Shown here: positions 43,589 to 52,620 of the stretch, in pieces
Position numbering within the stretch: position 1 is the stretch's first letter
Layout of the letters: each line of letters opens with the position of its first letter
Source: Nguyenibacter vanlangensis
GTDB lineage: Bacteria; Pseudomonadota; Alphaproteobacteria; Acetobacterales; Acetobacteraceae
DNA length: 64,000 bases
Direction of reading: 5' to 3'
Assembly (NCBI RefSeq): GCF_038719015.1
Contig: NZ_CP152276.1
Coordinates: 2,213,501-2,277,500 of the forward strand
The notes under the pieces: generated by a model
The model's input: the letters and a program-made list of their open reading frames with translations, nothing else
Told to the model about the DNA's origin: nothing
Databases searched by the model: none
Translations under genes and position numbers: made by a program

Positions 43589-45280
43589 TCAGTTTCCGCC
43601 GCGCTCGGCGGCGCTGGCCGCGCGAATTGCCGCGAATTCCGACCCGGCCTTCCAATGCGGCCAGGCGTGGGAGAAGGCCAGGTCGCGGCCCACCCGATAG
43701 ACCAGGGCCGCGTCTTCCGCCGCGCCGCGCGTGTCCAGCGCCGGGCTCCACGCGTCGCAGGCCTGGTGGTAGCATTCCATATAGGCCTTCAGCCATGCCG
43801 CGCCGGCCGCGGTGCCGCCGGTTTGCAGGTCGGGGAACCCGGCCATGTCCATCACCGCCAGCACCGGCACCCCGGCCCGGGCGAACGGCAGGTGATCGGC
43901 CCGGTAGAACGCCCCGCGCTCGGGCTTCGCCTCGGGCTGCGCGACGCGCCCCTGCGCGCGGGCCGCCGTGGCGAAATCGTCCTGCACGCTGTCCTGCCCC
44001 GCCCCGATCACGAAGACATTGCGCGACGGCCCGGCCATCTGCAGCACGTCGATGGTGAAATTCGCCGCCGTCCTGGCCAGGGGCGCCAGCGGGTGCGCCG
44101 CATACCAGCTCGATCCCAGCAGGCCGCGTTCCTCGGCCGTCCAGGCCGCGAACATCACCGTCCGTTCGGGCCGCGGCCCCGCCTTGAAGGCGCGGGCGAT
44201 TTCCAGGATCGCGGCGATCCCGGACCCGTCGTCGATCGCCCCCCGCCGGATCACGGGACGGCCCTGCGCGTCCACCCCCGTGCCGAACGCATCCCAATGC
44301 GCGCCGAACATCACCGTCTCGTCGGGATGGCGCGTGCCCGTCAATTTGCCGATGACGTTGCGGCTTTGCAGATGCGCGACCGAGACCGGAATATCGGCCG
44401 TGAACGCCGCCCCCGGCAGCGTCACCGGCCGGAACGCCGGATCGCGCGCCCGCACCCGCAGCGCCGCCAGGTCCAGCCCCGCGCGGGCGAACAGCCGCGC
44501 CGCCGCGTCGCCCTGCAGCCAGCCCTGCAAGGGCACCGGCCGGTCGGCCGTGCCGGTGCGCGCGATGTCGAACGCCTCGCCGCCCGGCGCGATCACCGTC
44601 GTCCACGGATAGGACGCGCCCGGCGTGTCATGCACGATCAGCGCCGCGATCGCCCCGCGTCGGGCCGCTTCCTCATATTTATAGGTCCAGCGCCCGTAAT
44701 AGGTCATCGTCCTGCCGCCGAACCGGCCGGCGACGGGTTCGCCCGGCCGCGCGTCGAAATCCGGATCATTGACCAGGAAGACCGCGACCTTGCCCTTCAG
44801 GTCCACGCCCTTGTAATCGTCCCACCCGCGTTCGGGCGCGTGCACGCCGTACCCGACGAAGACCAGCGGCGCGCCGTCGATCCGGATCCGTGCATCCGGA
44901 ACCAGGGTCGAAAGATAGATGTCCTTCCCCGGCGCCAGAGGCGTCGCCGCACCGCCGATCGTGACATCCAGCCGCGCGGGAGTGCCGATGCGGGTGCGCA
45001 CCAGCGGCACCACCTGCGTCCAGCCGCCATGCTCGCCCCCCGGCTCCAGCCCGATCGCACGATATTGCGCGATCAGCCACGCCACCGTCTTTGCCTCGCC
45101 CGCCGTCGCCGGCGCCCGTCCCGCGAAGGAATCCGACGCCAGGGTGCGCATCGCCGCCGACATCCGCGCCGGGTCGATCGGCGCCCAAGGGGTCTGGGCC
45201 TGGGGGGTCTGGGCAAGGGCAGGTTGGGAGAGGATCAGGGCGGGCAACAGCGCGGCGGTCATGCGGTGCGAGATCGGCAA
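43589..45280 (-). CDS. M28-family zinc metallopeptidase with PA domain, exported
   Basis: 563 residues with a signal peptide ending LAQ (about residue 24). A protease-associated insert lies near 130-260. Zinc-site motifs are FGAHWDAFG (His), GAIDDGSG (Asp) and WTAEERGLLGSS (Glu, Glu); further ligands follow in VLQMAG and the DHLPFARAGVP histidine region. The family removes N-terminal amino acids from peptides. Length is normal for bacterial M28 proteins with a PA domain. Alone in its transcription unit. Confidence 0.9.
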   Translation of the reverse strand: MPISHRMTAALLPALILSQPALAQTPQAQTPWAPIDPARMSAAMRTLASDSFAGRAPATAGEAKTVAWLIAQYRAIGLEPGGEHGGWTQVVPLVRTRIGTPARLDVTIGGAATPLAPGKDIYLSTLVPDARIRIDGAPLVFVGYGVHAPERGWDDYKGVDLKGKVAVFLVNDPDFDARPGEPVAGRFGGRTMTYYGRWTYKYEEAARRGAIAALIVHDTPGASYPWTTVIAPGGEAFDIARTGTADRPVPLQGWLQGDAAARLFARAGLDLAALRVRARDPAFRPVTLPGAAFTADIPVSVAHLQSRNVIGKLTGTRHPDETVMFGAHWDAFGTGVDAQGRPVIRRGAIDDGSGIAAILEIARAFKAGPRPERTVMFAAWTAEERGLLGSSWYAAHPLAPLARTAANFTIDVLQMAGPSRNVFVIGAGQDSVQDDFATAARAQGRVAQPEAKPERGAFYRADHLPFARAGVPVLAVMDMAGFPDLQTGGTAAGAAWLKAYMECYHQACDAWSPALDTRGAAEDAALVYRVGRDLAFSHAWPHWKAGSEFAAIRAASAAERGGN

Positions 45281-45297
45281 AACATCACTCCAGTGGC

Positions 45298-45426
45298 AAA
45301 AAGAACCTTCTTTTTCTGAAGAAAAAGAAGCAAAAAGACTTTTATTCGTTTAGGGACTTTGCGTGTGGCCGGCACGTAATTCCTGAACGTCCGGAAGTTT
45401 TTTGGTTCTTTTTTTCAAAAAAGAAC
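45298..45426. repeat. AT-rich inverted-repeat pair, MITE- or terminator-like
   Basis: Two perfect AT-rich hairpins, CTTCTTTTTC/GAAAAAGAAG (45307-45330) and GTTCTTTTTT/AAAAAAGAAC (45405-45426), bracket a 75-base spacer. The outer ends, AAAAAGAACC at 45298 and GGTTCTTTTT at 45404, are inverted copies of each other. The last four codons and stop of the dienelactone hydrolase lie inside the right hairpin. The composition contrasts sharply with the genes around it. It may be a small mobile repeat that now serves as a terminator for the hydrolase gene. Confidence 0.5.
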
Positions 45427-46170
45427 AGAACCATCCCCCAACGTTTCGTCCAGCAGGGTAAAGAGGCGCTTGAAATGCAGCGCGTCCGCCGCGGGGTTAT
45501 AAACCGGGGCGTCGGTCGCGGTGAAGCCGTGCAGCGCGCCCTTGTAGAGTTCGGTGGTGAAATGCACGCCGGCCTCGGCCAGGGCGCGGTCCATGGCCGC
45601 GATCTGCTCGGGCGGCATCAGCGCGTCGCGGTCCGCGTGGCCCAGATAGACCCGTGCCGCGATGCCGCCGACCGCATGGACGACGCTGTCGGGGTCGTTC
45701 CCATCGGCCAGGCGCGCGGCATGGAACGCGGCGGCGGCCCCGACCCGGTCGGGATGCAGCGCGGCCAGGCGCAGCGCGAAGGCGCCGGTCATGCAATAGC
45801 CGACCGTGCCGATCGCCCCGTCGGCGAAGGCCGGATCGGCCGCGATCGCGGCCAGCAGGGCCGCAAAATCGCGCGCCTGCGCCGGCGGCGTCAGATGGGC
45901 GGCATAGCCCAGCAGCATATTGCGCATGTCCGGATCGCGGAAAGATCGGCCGGCGGGCACGACCTGGCCGGCGGCGCTGCGGTAATAGATGTTGGGCATC
46001 AGCACGGCATAGCCGCCATCGGCGATCCGCTGCGCCTTGTCGTGATAGCTGGGACGCAGCCCGCCGATATCGCTGAACAGCAGCACGGCCGGATGCGGCC
46101 CGGCGCCGTCCGGGACGAAGACCAGGGCATCGATCACGCCATCCGGCGTGGGAATGGACAGCGGGCGCAT
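45415..46170 (-). CDS. Dienelactone hydrolase family protein
   Basis: 251 residues from the ATG at 46170, which has AGGAG 6-10 bases upstream; the frame is open further up to 46260. The catalytic triad of the family is visible: Cys in GTVGYCMTG (near 122), Asp in GHADRDALMP and His in GALHGFT. The family hydrolyses dienelactone and related esters or lactones; the substrate is not known here. The C-terminal residues GSVLF are encoded within an AT-rich repeat, so the original end may have been altered. Confidence 0.88.
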   Translation of the reverse strand: MRPLSIPTPDGVIDALVFVPDGAGPHPAVLLFSDIGGLRPSYHDKAQRIADGGYAVLMPNIYYRSAAGQVVPAGRSFRDPDMRNMLLGYAAHLTPPAQARDFAALLAAIAADPAFADGAIGTVGYCMTGAFALRLAALHPDRVGAAAAFHAARLADGNDPDSVVHAVGGIAARVYLGHADRDALMPPEQIAAMDRALAEAGVHFTTELYKGALHGFTATDAPVYNPAADALHFKRLFTLLDETLGDGSVLF

Positions 46171-46313
46171 GGACATCTCCTGTTTTCTGTTCCCTGTTTT
46201 CATGTTTCCTTGGGGGCAAGCGCGGTTCCGCCGGCCCGGTTTTTCTGCACTATGGCCCATCGCGCGCCGATCCGAAACGCACCACCGGCGCGCGCAAGGA
46301 CAGGAGAGCCCCG

Positions 46314-46502
46314 ATGCCCCACACCCCGCCCGACGGCATGCCGCGCTATCGGCTGTTGACCGGCAAGGACGATGCCGCCTTCTGCCGCCGCGTTTCCGAA
46401 GCGATCGAGCTGGGCTACAGGCTCTATGGATCGCCCGCCGCCACCTTCAACGGCGAGAATGTCGTGGTGGCCCAGGCGATCCTCTGGCCGGACGACGAAT
46501 AG
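46314..46502 (+). CDS. DUF1737 small protein
   Basis: 62 residues, intact, from the ATG at 46314 with AGGAGAG about 10 bases upstream. The segment YRLLTGKDDAAFCRRVSEAI and the later LYGSPAATFNG match the DUF1737 family, which is short, soluble and of unknown role. It converges on the GH3 gene (15 bases apart) and is divergent from the dienelactone hydrolase. Confidence 0.85.
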   Translation: MPHTPPDGMPRYRLLTGKDDAAFCRRVSEAIELGYRLYGSPAATFNGENVVVAQAILWPDDE

Positions 46503-46517
46503 CCGGCGGCGCCGGCC

Positions 46518-48734
46518 CTACGGCGCCATCGTCCAGCCGGCCAGGGCGATTTCCCGCACCGTGCCCTGGTCCGCCGCGTCGGTGGCGAGACGGACCTGGA
46601 ACCGCCCGGCCGGCACCCGCCAGCGATCCGCCGCGTCGTCGAAGCGGGCCAGGACGCGGGGCTCGAGCGTGACCGCCACCTGTTGGGATTCGCCCCTGGC
46701 CAGCGTCAGGCGCTGCCAGCCCGCCAGCCGGCGTCCGCCGCCATCGGGCAGCGTGACATAGAGCTGCGGCACGGCGACCCCGTCACGGGGCCCGACATTG
46801 CGCACGGTGAACCGGGCGACGACATCGTGGCCCGATGCCGCCAGCGTCAGATCGCCCATGCGGAAATCCGTGTAGGTCAGGCCGAACCCGAACGGAAAGA
46901 GCGGCTGCCGGCGGCGCGCGTCGAACCAGCGATAGCCGACCTCGCTGCCCTCGTCGTACATGACTTCCTGGTCGGTGTGGAACTGGACGTCGAACACGGT
47001 ATTGGCCCGCACCCCCGCGATGTCCGGGCGCGGCAATTGCGCTGCCGCGCGGGGGAAGGTCATCGGCAGGTGGCCCGACGGGGCCGCCGCGCCGTAGAGC
47101 AGCCGCGCGATCGCCTGGCCGCCGCCCGAACCGGGATACCAGGCCTGCATCACGGCCTGCACCGACTCCAGCCAGGGCATCAGCACCGGATTGCCGGTTT
47201 CCAGCACCACCACGACATGCGGATTGGCCCGCGCCACCGCGGCAATCAGCGCGTCCTGCCCGTCCGACAGCGACAGGTCGGGGGAATCGATCGATTCCAC
47301 CGACCATTTCGTGGCGAAGATCACCACCGCGTCGGCCTGCCGCGCCGCCTGTGCCGCGCGGGCCGGATCGGTGCCCGGGTCATAGGCCAGCTTCTCGCCG
47401 GCCAGCGCCTGCATCGCCCGCAGCGGCGCGGAGGGGAAATAGACCGGCGCCCCGGGCCAGGGCAGCGCCTTGTCGTCGGCCGGCACCGCGTTGCCGCCGA
47501 TGGGCACGACCTGCGCCGAACCGCCGCCCGAGATGACGCCCGCATCGGCATGGCCGCCGATCACCAGCACATGCGCGTCGCGCCGCAACGGCAGGATGCC
47601 CCGGTTGCGCAGCAGGACGGCGCCCTCTTCCTCGTCCTGCTCGGCGATCGCCGTGTCGGCCGCCGCGTCGATCGGGGTGATGACCGGCGGATGTTCGGGC
47701 AGCCCGACATCATAGACCGCATACAGCACCCGCCGCGCCATGTCGGCGATCCGCGCGCGCGGCACCGCACCCGCCTGCACCGCCTGGGCAAGCATCGGGC
47801 CGAAGAACGGGCGCGCATCGATCGTATCGCCCGAGGATTCCTGGTCCAGCCCCGCCAGCGCGGCCCGGACGGTGGTATGGTCCGCGCCCCAGTCCGACAT
47901 GACGAATCCGGGATAATGCCAGTCCTGCTTGAGGGTTTTCGTCAGCAGATAGGCGTTCTCGCAGGCGAAGAGGTCGTTGACCCGGTTGTAGGAACACATC
48001 ACCGCGCCCGGATGTCCCGTCTCGATCGCGATCTCGAATCCCAGCAGGTCGCTCTCACGCATCGCCGCCGGGGCGATGTTCGCGCTGAGCGTCATGCGCG
48101 ATGTTTCCAGGTCGTTCATCGCGAAATGCTTGAGCGTGGAGATGACGTGCCGGGACTGGATCCCCGCGATGGTCTGGCCCACGATCCGCCCGGTCAGCAG
48201 CGGGTCCTCGCCGGCATATTCGAAATTGCGCCCGTTGCGCGGATCGCGCGTCAGGTCCGCGCCGCCGGCCAGCAGCACGTTGAAGCCGTTGCGCCACGCC
48301 TCGGCGCCGATCATCGCGCCGCCCGCGCGCGCCATGGCGACATCCCACGTGCCGGCGGTAGCCAGCCCGGACGGCAGCGAGACCGCCGGGCCGTTGGGCC
48401 GCACATGGCGCGGATCGCCCACCCCCAGCCCGGCATCGGTTTCCTCCAATGCCGGCAGGCCGAGATGGGCGGGCGGCAGCAGGAAGGCCGCCGACCCCAG
48501 CGCGCCCCGCGGGATGGCATGCGCCCCGAACCCGCCGCCGTCGCGGCTGAACACCAGGGCCAACTGGTCCTGCAGCGACATGTGCCGCAGCAGCGCATCG
48601 GCCCGCTGCGCCGCCGTTGGCGCCCCGCTCTGCGCGCCATCTTGCGCGCCATCCTGCGCCATCAGCGGCTCGACCGGCGCGCCCGCCGCCACCAGGGCGC
48701 ACAGCCCGCCCCTCACCCAGCCCAGCCGCTTCAT
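46518..48734 (-). CDS. Glycoside hydrolase family 3 (beta-glucosidase-like), exported
   Basis: 738 residues from the ATG at 48734 with a signal peptide ending near LMAQ. Tandem DGAQ/SGA repeats follow at 27-38. The GH3 N-terminal barrel shows KHFAMNDLETSR and the nucleophile aspartate in VMSDWGADH (near 280); the C-terminal sandwich and fibronectin-III-like domain (near 640-735, with VRNVGPRDGVAVPQLY) are complete. Closest type appears to be periplasmic beta-glucosidase/beta-xylosidase. It may trim plant-derived or cellulosic oligosaccharides; the substrate is not shown. Monocistronic. Confidence 0.9.
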   Translation of the reverse strand: MKRLGWVRGGLCALVAAGAPVEPLMAQDGAQDGAQSGAPTAAQRADALLRHMSLQDQLALVFSRDGGGFGAHAIPRGALGSAAFLLPPAHLGLPALEETDAGLGVGDPRHVRPNGPAVSLPSGLATAGTWDVAMARAGGAMIGAEAWRNGFNVLLAGGADLTRDPRNGRNFEYAGEDPLLTGRIVGQTIAGIQSRHVISTLKHFAMNDLETSRMTLSANIAPAAMRESDLLGFEIAIETGHPGAVMCSYNRVNDLFACENAYLLTKTLKQDWHYPGFVMSDWGADHTTVRAALAGLDQESSGDTIDARPFFGPMLAQAVQAGAVPRARIADMARRVLYAVYDVGLPEHPPVITPIDAAADTAIAEQDEEEGAVLLRNRGILPLRRDAHVLVIGGHADAGVISGGGSAQVVPIGGNAVPADDKALPWPGAPVYFPSAPLRAMQALAGEKLAYDPGTDPARAAQAARQADAVVIFATKWSVESIDSPDLSLSDGQDALIAAVARANPHVVVVLETGNPVLMPWLESVQAVMQAWYPGSGGGQAIARLLYGAAAPSGHLPMTFPRAAAQLPRPDIAGVRANTVFDVQFHTDQEVMYDEGSEVGYRWFDARRRQPLFPFGFGLTYTDFRMGDLTLAASGHDVVARFTVRNVGPRDGVAVPQLYVTLPDGGGRRLAGWQRLTLARGESQQVAVTLEPRVLARFDDAADRWRVPAGRFQVRLATDAADQGTVREIALAGWTMAP

Positions 48735-48851
48735 GAATCCCCTGATTTCAATTTGATGTCGAAACAATTCAACCGCGGCCCGACATGGGTCCGTGCGTAT
48801 CGGCGTGCGCGGACCCGTGCCGGGCGGTTGCTGATTCCCGTCGAAGGACGT

Positions 48852-49469
48852 TTACGAACGGACCCCGCCGAAATGGCCGGCAAACGCGATCTGCGACAGG
48901 GGCAGCCGGTCCGAGGGATTTTCGCGGGCGCGCAGGCCCTCGGGCAGGGTGTCGGCCGGGGCCTGGCGGCCGATGGCGATCGCGGCATGAATCGCATGGT
49001 CCTGGGGCACGCCCAGCCCGGCGCGGATCGCGTCATGGTCGATGCCGCTCATCGCGTGGGCGGCCCAGCCCGACGCGGTGGCCTGCAGCATGATCTGCGC
49101 GGCGGCGGCACCGGCATCGAAGGCATGGGTGGGCGCGGGCACCGGATCGGTCTTGCCCGGCGGCACCATGGTGGTGGCCGACAGCACGAAGACCAGCGCC
49201 GAGGCCGAGCCGGCCCAGGACTGGTTGAACGGCACCAGATAGCTGACGAACCGTTCCCACGCGGCGCCCCCGTCCGGCCCACCACGCAGCGCGTAGACGA
49301 AGCGCCAGGTCTGCGAATTATAGGCCGAGGCCGCCCAGCGCCCGGCTTCGAGGAAGGACAGCAGCGTCTCCTCGGTCATCGCCGATCCGTCATAGGCGCG
49401 CGGCGACCAGCGATCGACGAAAAACCGGTGAACCGGCAGAGTGGGAACACGGGAAGGCGCGGTCGTCAT
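48852..49469 (-). CDS. Nitroreductase-family flavoprotein
   Basis: 205 residues. The FMN-binding segments RRFVDRWSPRAYD-like start (here VDRWSPRAYD), AGRWAASAYNSQTWRF (about 43-58) and LQATASGWAAHAMSG (about 128-142) are conserved. These enzymes reduce nitro compounds, quinones or similar with NAD(P)H. It lies 76 bases downstream of the TSUP transporter gene on the same strand and could be the last gene of that operon. No specific substrate. Confidence 0.88.
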   Translation of the reverse strand: MTTAPSRVPTLPVHRFFVDRWSPRAYDGSAMTEETLLSFLEAGRWAASAYNSQTWRFVYALRGGPDGGAAWERFVSYLVPFNQSWAGSASALVFVLSATTMVPPGKTDPVPAPTHAFDAGAAAAQIMLQATASGWAAHAMSGIDHDAIRAGLGVPQDHAIHAAIAIGRQAPADTLPEGLRARENPSDRLPLSQIAFAGHFGGVRS

Positions 49470-49545
49470 AAGCTATCCACCTCGGTACGGGACGATTCGT
49501 TCCGAGCTTAGTGTTCCGTCCGCGAAATGCGTAGGCCAAATTCGC

Positions 49546-50325
49546 CTAGGCCGGCGCGGCGATGCCGCGCCACACCATATAGGCCGCCACGACGAAGATG
49601 ATGCAGGCGAAGATCCGGGTCAGCAGGCCGCGCGACGCCGCCAGGTGGCGGGCCGCCCGCGTGCCGCCCAGGCTGCCCGCCACACCGCCCGCGACGAACA
49701 GCCCGGCCAGCGGCCAGTCCACCATGCCCGACAGCGCATAGCTGACGCTGGTGCTGAAGCCGAAGCAGGCCACCGCGACCAGCGAGGTGCCGACCGCGTT
49801 GAGGATCGGCATGCCGGTCGAGGCCATCAGGCCCGGCACGATCAGAAACCCGCCGCCGATCCCGAAGAAACCGGACAGCAGGCCGGTGGCCAGCCCCGTG
49901 CCGGCGATCCGCCCCGCATTGTCGCGGGTGCAGGTGGCCATCGGGTCCCCCGCGCCCGGGCGCGCGCGCAGCATCAGCGCGCCCACCCCCACCATCAGCA
50001 CGGCGAAGGCCAGCAGCAGGCGCTGCCCGCCCATGATCTTGCCCTCATGCGCGCCCAGCAGCGCGCCCAGCACCCCGGCCGCCGCGAACACCGCCGCGCA
50101 GCGCCACCTGACCGTTCGCGCCCGCGCGTGGCTGGCCAGCCCGGCCAGGGCATTGGCGGCGACCGCCGCCGCGCTGGTGCCGATCGCGACATGCGCGTCG
50201 CGCAGCCCGACCAGATAGACCATCAGCGGCACCGCCAGGATCGACCCCCCGCCGCCCACCAGCCCCAGGGTAAAACCGACCAGCACGCCCGACAGCACGC
50301 CCAGCCCAGCCTGCACGGGTTCCAT
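49546..50325 (-). CDS. TSUP-family (TauE/SafE) sulfur-anion transporter
   Basis: 259 residues, about eight membrane helices in two homologous halves, each carrying the duplicated glycine motif: LGLVGGGGSILAVPLM (about 20-35) and SGFFGIGGGFLIVPGL (about 150-165). The family moves sulfite, thiosulfate, sulfoacetate and related anions. It is 17 bases downstream of the metallo-hydrolase gene, the arrangement seen in BigR-controlled sulfide-detoxification operons, where it would export sulfite. Confidence 0.88.
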   Translation of the reverse strand: MEPVQAGLGVLSGVLVGFTLGLVGGGGSILAVPLMVYLVGLRDAHVAIGTSAAAVAANALAGLASHARARTVRWRCAAVFAAAGVLGALLGAHEGKIMGGQRLLLAFAVLMVGVGALMLRARPGAGDPMATCTRDNAGRIAGTGLATGLLSGFFGIGGGFLIVPGLMASTGMPILNAVGTSLVAVACFGFSTSVSYALSGMVDWPLAGLFVAGGVAGSLGGTRAARHLAASRGLLTRIFACIIFVVAAYMVWRGIAAPA

Positions 50326-50342
50326 CGCGACGGCCGGCGCGC

Positions 50343-51302
50343 TTACAGCGTGTCCAGCGGGATCTTGATATAGCGCGTGCCGTTCGATTCCGGCGGCGGC
50401 AGGTGCCCGCCGCGCATATTCACCTGCACCGAGGGCATGATCAGCCGCGGCAGGTCCAGCGCCGCGTCGCGCGTCGTGCGCATGGCCACGAAACTGTCCT
50501 CGGCCACGCCGTCATGCACGTGGATATTGCCCGCGCGCTCGGCCCCCACCGTGGTTTCCCATGCGAAATCCGGCCGCCCGGGCGCCCCGTAATCATGACA
50601 GAGGAACAGCCGGGTCGCATCCGGCAGCGACAGCAGCCGCCGCGTGGACCGATAGAGCATCCGCGCGTCGCCGCCGGGGAAATCGGCCCGTGCGGTCCCG
50701 TAATCGGGCATGAACAGCGTGTCGCCGATAAAGGCCGCGTCGCCGATCACGAAGGCCATGTCGGCCGGGGTATGGCCCGGCACATGCAGGGCGATCGCGT
50801 CGATCGCCCCAAGGCGGAACGTCTCGCCATCGGTGAACAGACGGTCGAACTGCGATCCGTCGCGGGCGAATTCGGTGCCCTCGTTGAAGATCTTGCCGAA
50901 GACCTGCTGCACGCGGACGATTTCCGCCCCGATCGCCAGCGCCCCGCCTGTCTGATGCTGCAGCCAGGGCGCCGCCGACAGATGGTCGGCATGGACATGG
51001 GTTTCCAGATGCCAGGCGACCTGCAGCCCCTCGGCCCGCAGATAGTCCAGCACGGCCAGCGCCGACAGGTGCCCTGTCCGGCCCGAGGCCGGGTCGTAAT
51101 CCAGCACGCTGTCGACCACCGCCGCCTGCCTGGTCGCCGGATCATGCACCACATGGGTGGCGGTAAAGGTCGCCCGGTCGAAGAAGCTGCGCACCACCGG
51201 CGCGTCCGGCCGGCCCGACCAGGCGGCGACCTGTCGGGCGGCGGCATCGCGGGCGGGATCGGCGGCGACGGCTCCGGAGGGGGAAACGGGATCGGCGATC
51301 AT
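50343..51302 (-). CDS. Metallo-beta-lactamase-fold hydrolase, persulfide dioxygenase (Blh/ETHE1)-like
   Basis: 319 residues. The iron/zinc site appears as ETHVHADHLSA (near 102-110), VPGHTPADM and GDTLFMPDYG, with a further CHDYG. The layout FDRATFTATHVVHDPATRQAAVVD matches the Blh type of the bigR operon and ETHE1. Persulfide dioxygenases oxidise glutathione persulfide to sulfite. It is first in a minus-strand operon with the TSUP transporter and divergent from the peroxiredoxin and ArsR genes. Confidence 0.88.
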   Translation of the reverse strand: MIADPVSPSGAVAADPARDAAARQVAAWSGRPDAPVVRSFFDRATFTATHVVHDPATRQAAVVDSVLDYDPASGRTGHLSALAVLDYLRAEGLQVAWHLETHVHADHLSAAPWLQHQTGGALAIGAEIVRVQQVFGKIFNEGTEFARDGSQFDRLFTDGETFRLGAIDAIALHVPGHTPADMAFVIGDAAFIGDTLFMPDYGTARADFPGGDARMLYRSTRRLLSLPDATRLFLCHDYGAPGRPDFAWETTVGAERAGNIHVHDGVAEDSFVAMRTTRDAALDLPRLIMPSVQVNMRGGHLPPPESNGTRYIKIPLDTL

Positions 51303-51436
51303 GGTCCTGCACCCTTTCCTGATGGCGTCAGATTAGCACGCAGGCCCGCTCGCCAGCGATCAATTTCTTACTTTCATAATGTCTGTATTTAATGGCTGAT
51401 ATTGCGTCAAGCCACATGGAATGCGACATCCCTGCC
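51303..51436. promoter_or_regulatory. Divergent promoter region of the sulfide-response cluster
   Basis: A short AT-rich stretch (about 51360-51415) sits between the divergent hydrolase and peroxiredoxin genes. CATAAT and ATTTAATG (51376-51395) form an imperfect inverted repeat with about six bases between, similar in character to AT-rich ArsR/BigR operators. The assignment is tentative. Confidence 0.35.
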
Positions 51437-52153
51437 ATGTCCGACAGCCCGACGCCCGACCGTCCCGCGCAGCCCGCCCTTCCGGTCCCTGCCGTCCCTG
51501 GTCCTGCCGCCCCGAATCCCGCGGCGTCTTCCGGCATCGCGCCGCTGCGGATCGGCGATCCGGCGCCCGATTTCGCGGCCCGCACCACGCATGGCGCGAT
51601 GCGGCTGAGCGATTATCGCGGGCGCTGGCTGGTGTTCTTCTCCCATCCGGCGGATTTCACCCCGGTCTGCACCAGCGAGTTCGTGGCGCTGGCCCGCGCC
51701 GCCGAGCGGTTCGCGGCGCTGGACTGCGCGCTGCTGGGCCTGTCGGTGGACAGTCTGCATGCCCACCTGGCGTGGATCGAGGCCATCCGCGCCCAGTTCG
51801 GCGCCCCCGTCCCCTTTCCGGTCGTCGAGGACCCGACCATGGCGGTCGGCCGCGCCTTCGGCATGCTGGACGCCACCGCCCGTGACAGCGCCACGGTGCG
51901 GGCCAGCTATTTCATCGATCCGGCGGGGATCGTGCAGGCGATCACCTGGTATCCGATGTCGGTCGGGCGTTCGGTGGCCGAGATGCTGCGCCTGGTCGCG
52001 GCGCTGCAGCGCGCGGCGCGGGGCGATGCGCTGACGCCCGAGGGCTGGCAGCCCGGGGCAAACATCGTGCTGCCCGCCGTGCGCACGGCGCAGGACGCCG
52101 CCGACGCCGGCCCGGGATGGTTCTGCCGGACCCGGCCGGATGCGGCCCTGTGA
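51437..52153 (+). CDS. Peroxiredoxin (AhpC/Prx6-like)
   Basis: 238 residues from the ATG at 51437; an ATG at 51392 with the same frame would add 15 residues. After a Pro/Ala-rich leader of about 35 residues the thioredoxin fold begins (IGDPAPDFAAR). The peroxidatic cysteine is in SHPADFTPVCTSEF (near residue 93), and a second cysteine lies near the C-terminus in GWFCRTRPD. It reduces peroxides, perhaps including organic ones. Downstream overlap with the ArsR gene and the divergent persulfide gene suggest joint control. Confidence 0.9.
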   Translation: MSDSPTPDRPAQPALPVPAVPGPAAPNPAASSGIAPLRIGDPAPDFAARTTHGAMRLSDYRGRWLVFFSHPADFTPVCTSEFVALARAAERFAALDCALLGLSVDSLHAHLAWIEAIRAQFGAPVPFPVVEDPTMAVGRAFGMLDATARDSATVRASYFIDPAGIVQAITWYPMSVGRSVAEMLRLVAALQRAARGDALTPEGWQPGANIVLPAVRTAQDAADAGPGWFCRTRPDAAL

Positions 52154-52164
52154 CCGCGCCCGCC

Positions 52165-52602
52165 ATGTCCTTGGACCGCCCTGGCGCCGAGCGGCTGGCC
52201 GAGCGGCTGCGCCATCTGGCGCAACCCCAGCGGCTGATGATCCTGTCGTTGCTGGCGGGGCACGGCAATCGGGGACAGGAATACGCGGTGGGCGACATCG
52301 AGGCGCTGACCGGCATCGGCCAGCCGGCGCTCAGCCAGCAACTGGCCGAGCTGCGCCGTGCCGGCCTGGTCGCCACCCGGCGCCAGGGGCGGCTGGTGCG
52401 CTATCGGCTGGCCGAGGATGAATGCGGCCGCCAGGCCCGGGCGATCCTCGGGCTTCTCCATGCGGATTTCCGTACGGACGGTCCGGCCGGCCCGGCCTCC
52501 GTGGCGACGCCCGAGAGAGCGCCCGAGGGCGCCCCGTCTCGGGACGAAGCGCCCGGCGATGCCGCTGGCTTCGTCGCCATCCTGCCGCGTCCGGCGGCCT
52601 GA
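52165..52602 (+). CDS. ArsR-family regulator (BigR/SqrR-like) lacking the redox cysteines
   Basis: 145 residues from the ATG at 52165; a GTG at 52150 overlapping the peroxiredoxin stop is an alternative. The winged helix (about 8-90) has RHLAQPQRLMILSLL and the recognition helix GIGQPALSQQLAELRRAG, very close to BigR/SqrR. Those proteins sense persulfide through a cysteine pair; here the first position reads LS rather than VC, and the end of helix five has no cysteine. One cysteine is present in EDECGRQ. The C-terminal 50 residues are a disordered Pro/Ala tail. Confidence 0.85.
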   Translation: MSLDRPGAERLAERLRHLAQPQRLMILSLLAGHGNRGQEYAVGDIEALTGIGQPALSQQLAELRRAGLVATRRQGRLVRYRLAEDECGRQARAILGLLHADFRTDGPAGPASVATPERAPEGAPSRDEAPGDAAGFVAILPRPAA

Positions 52603-52620
52603 GCCCGGCCCGGTCCCGCA

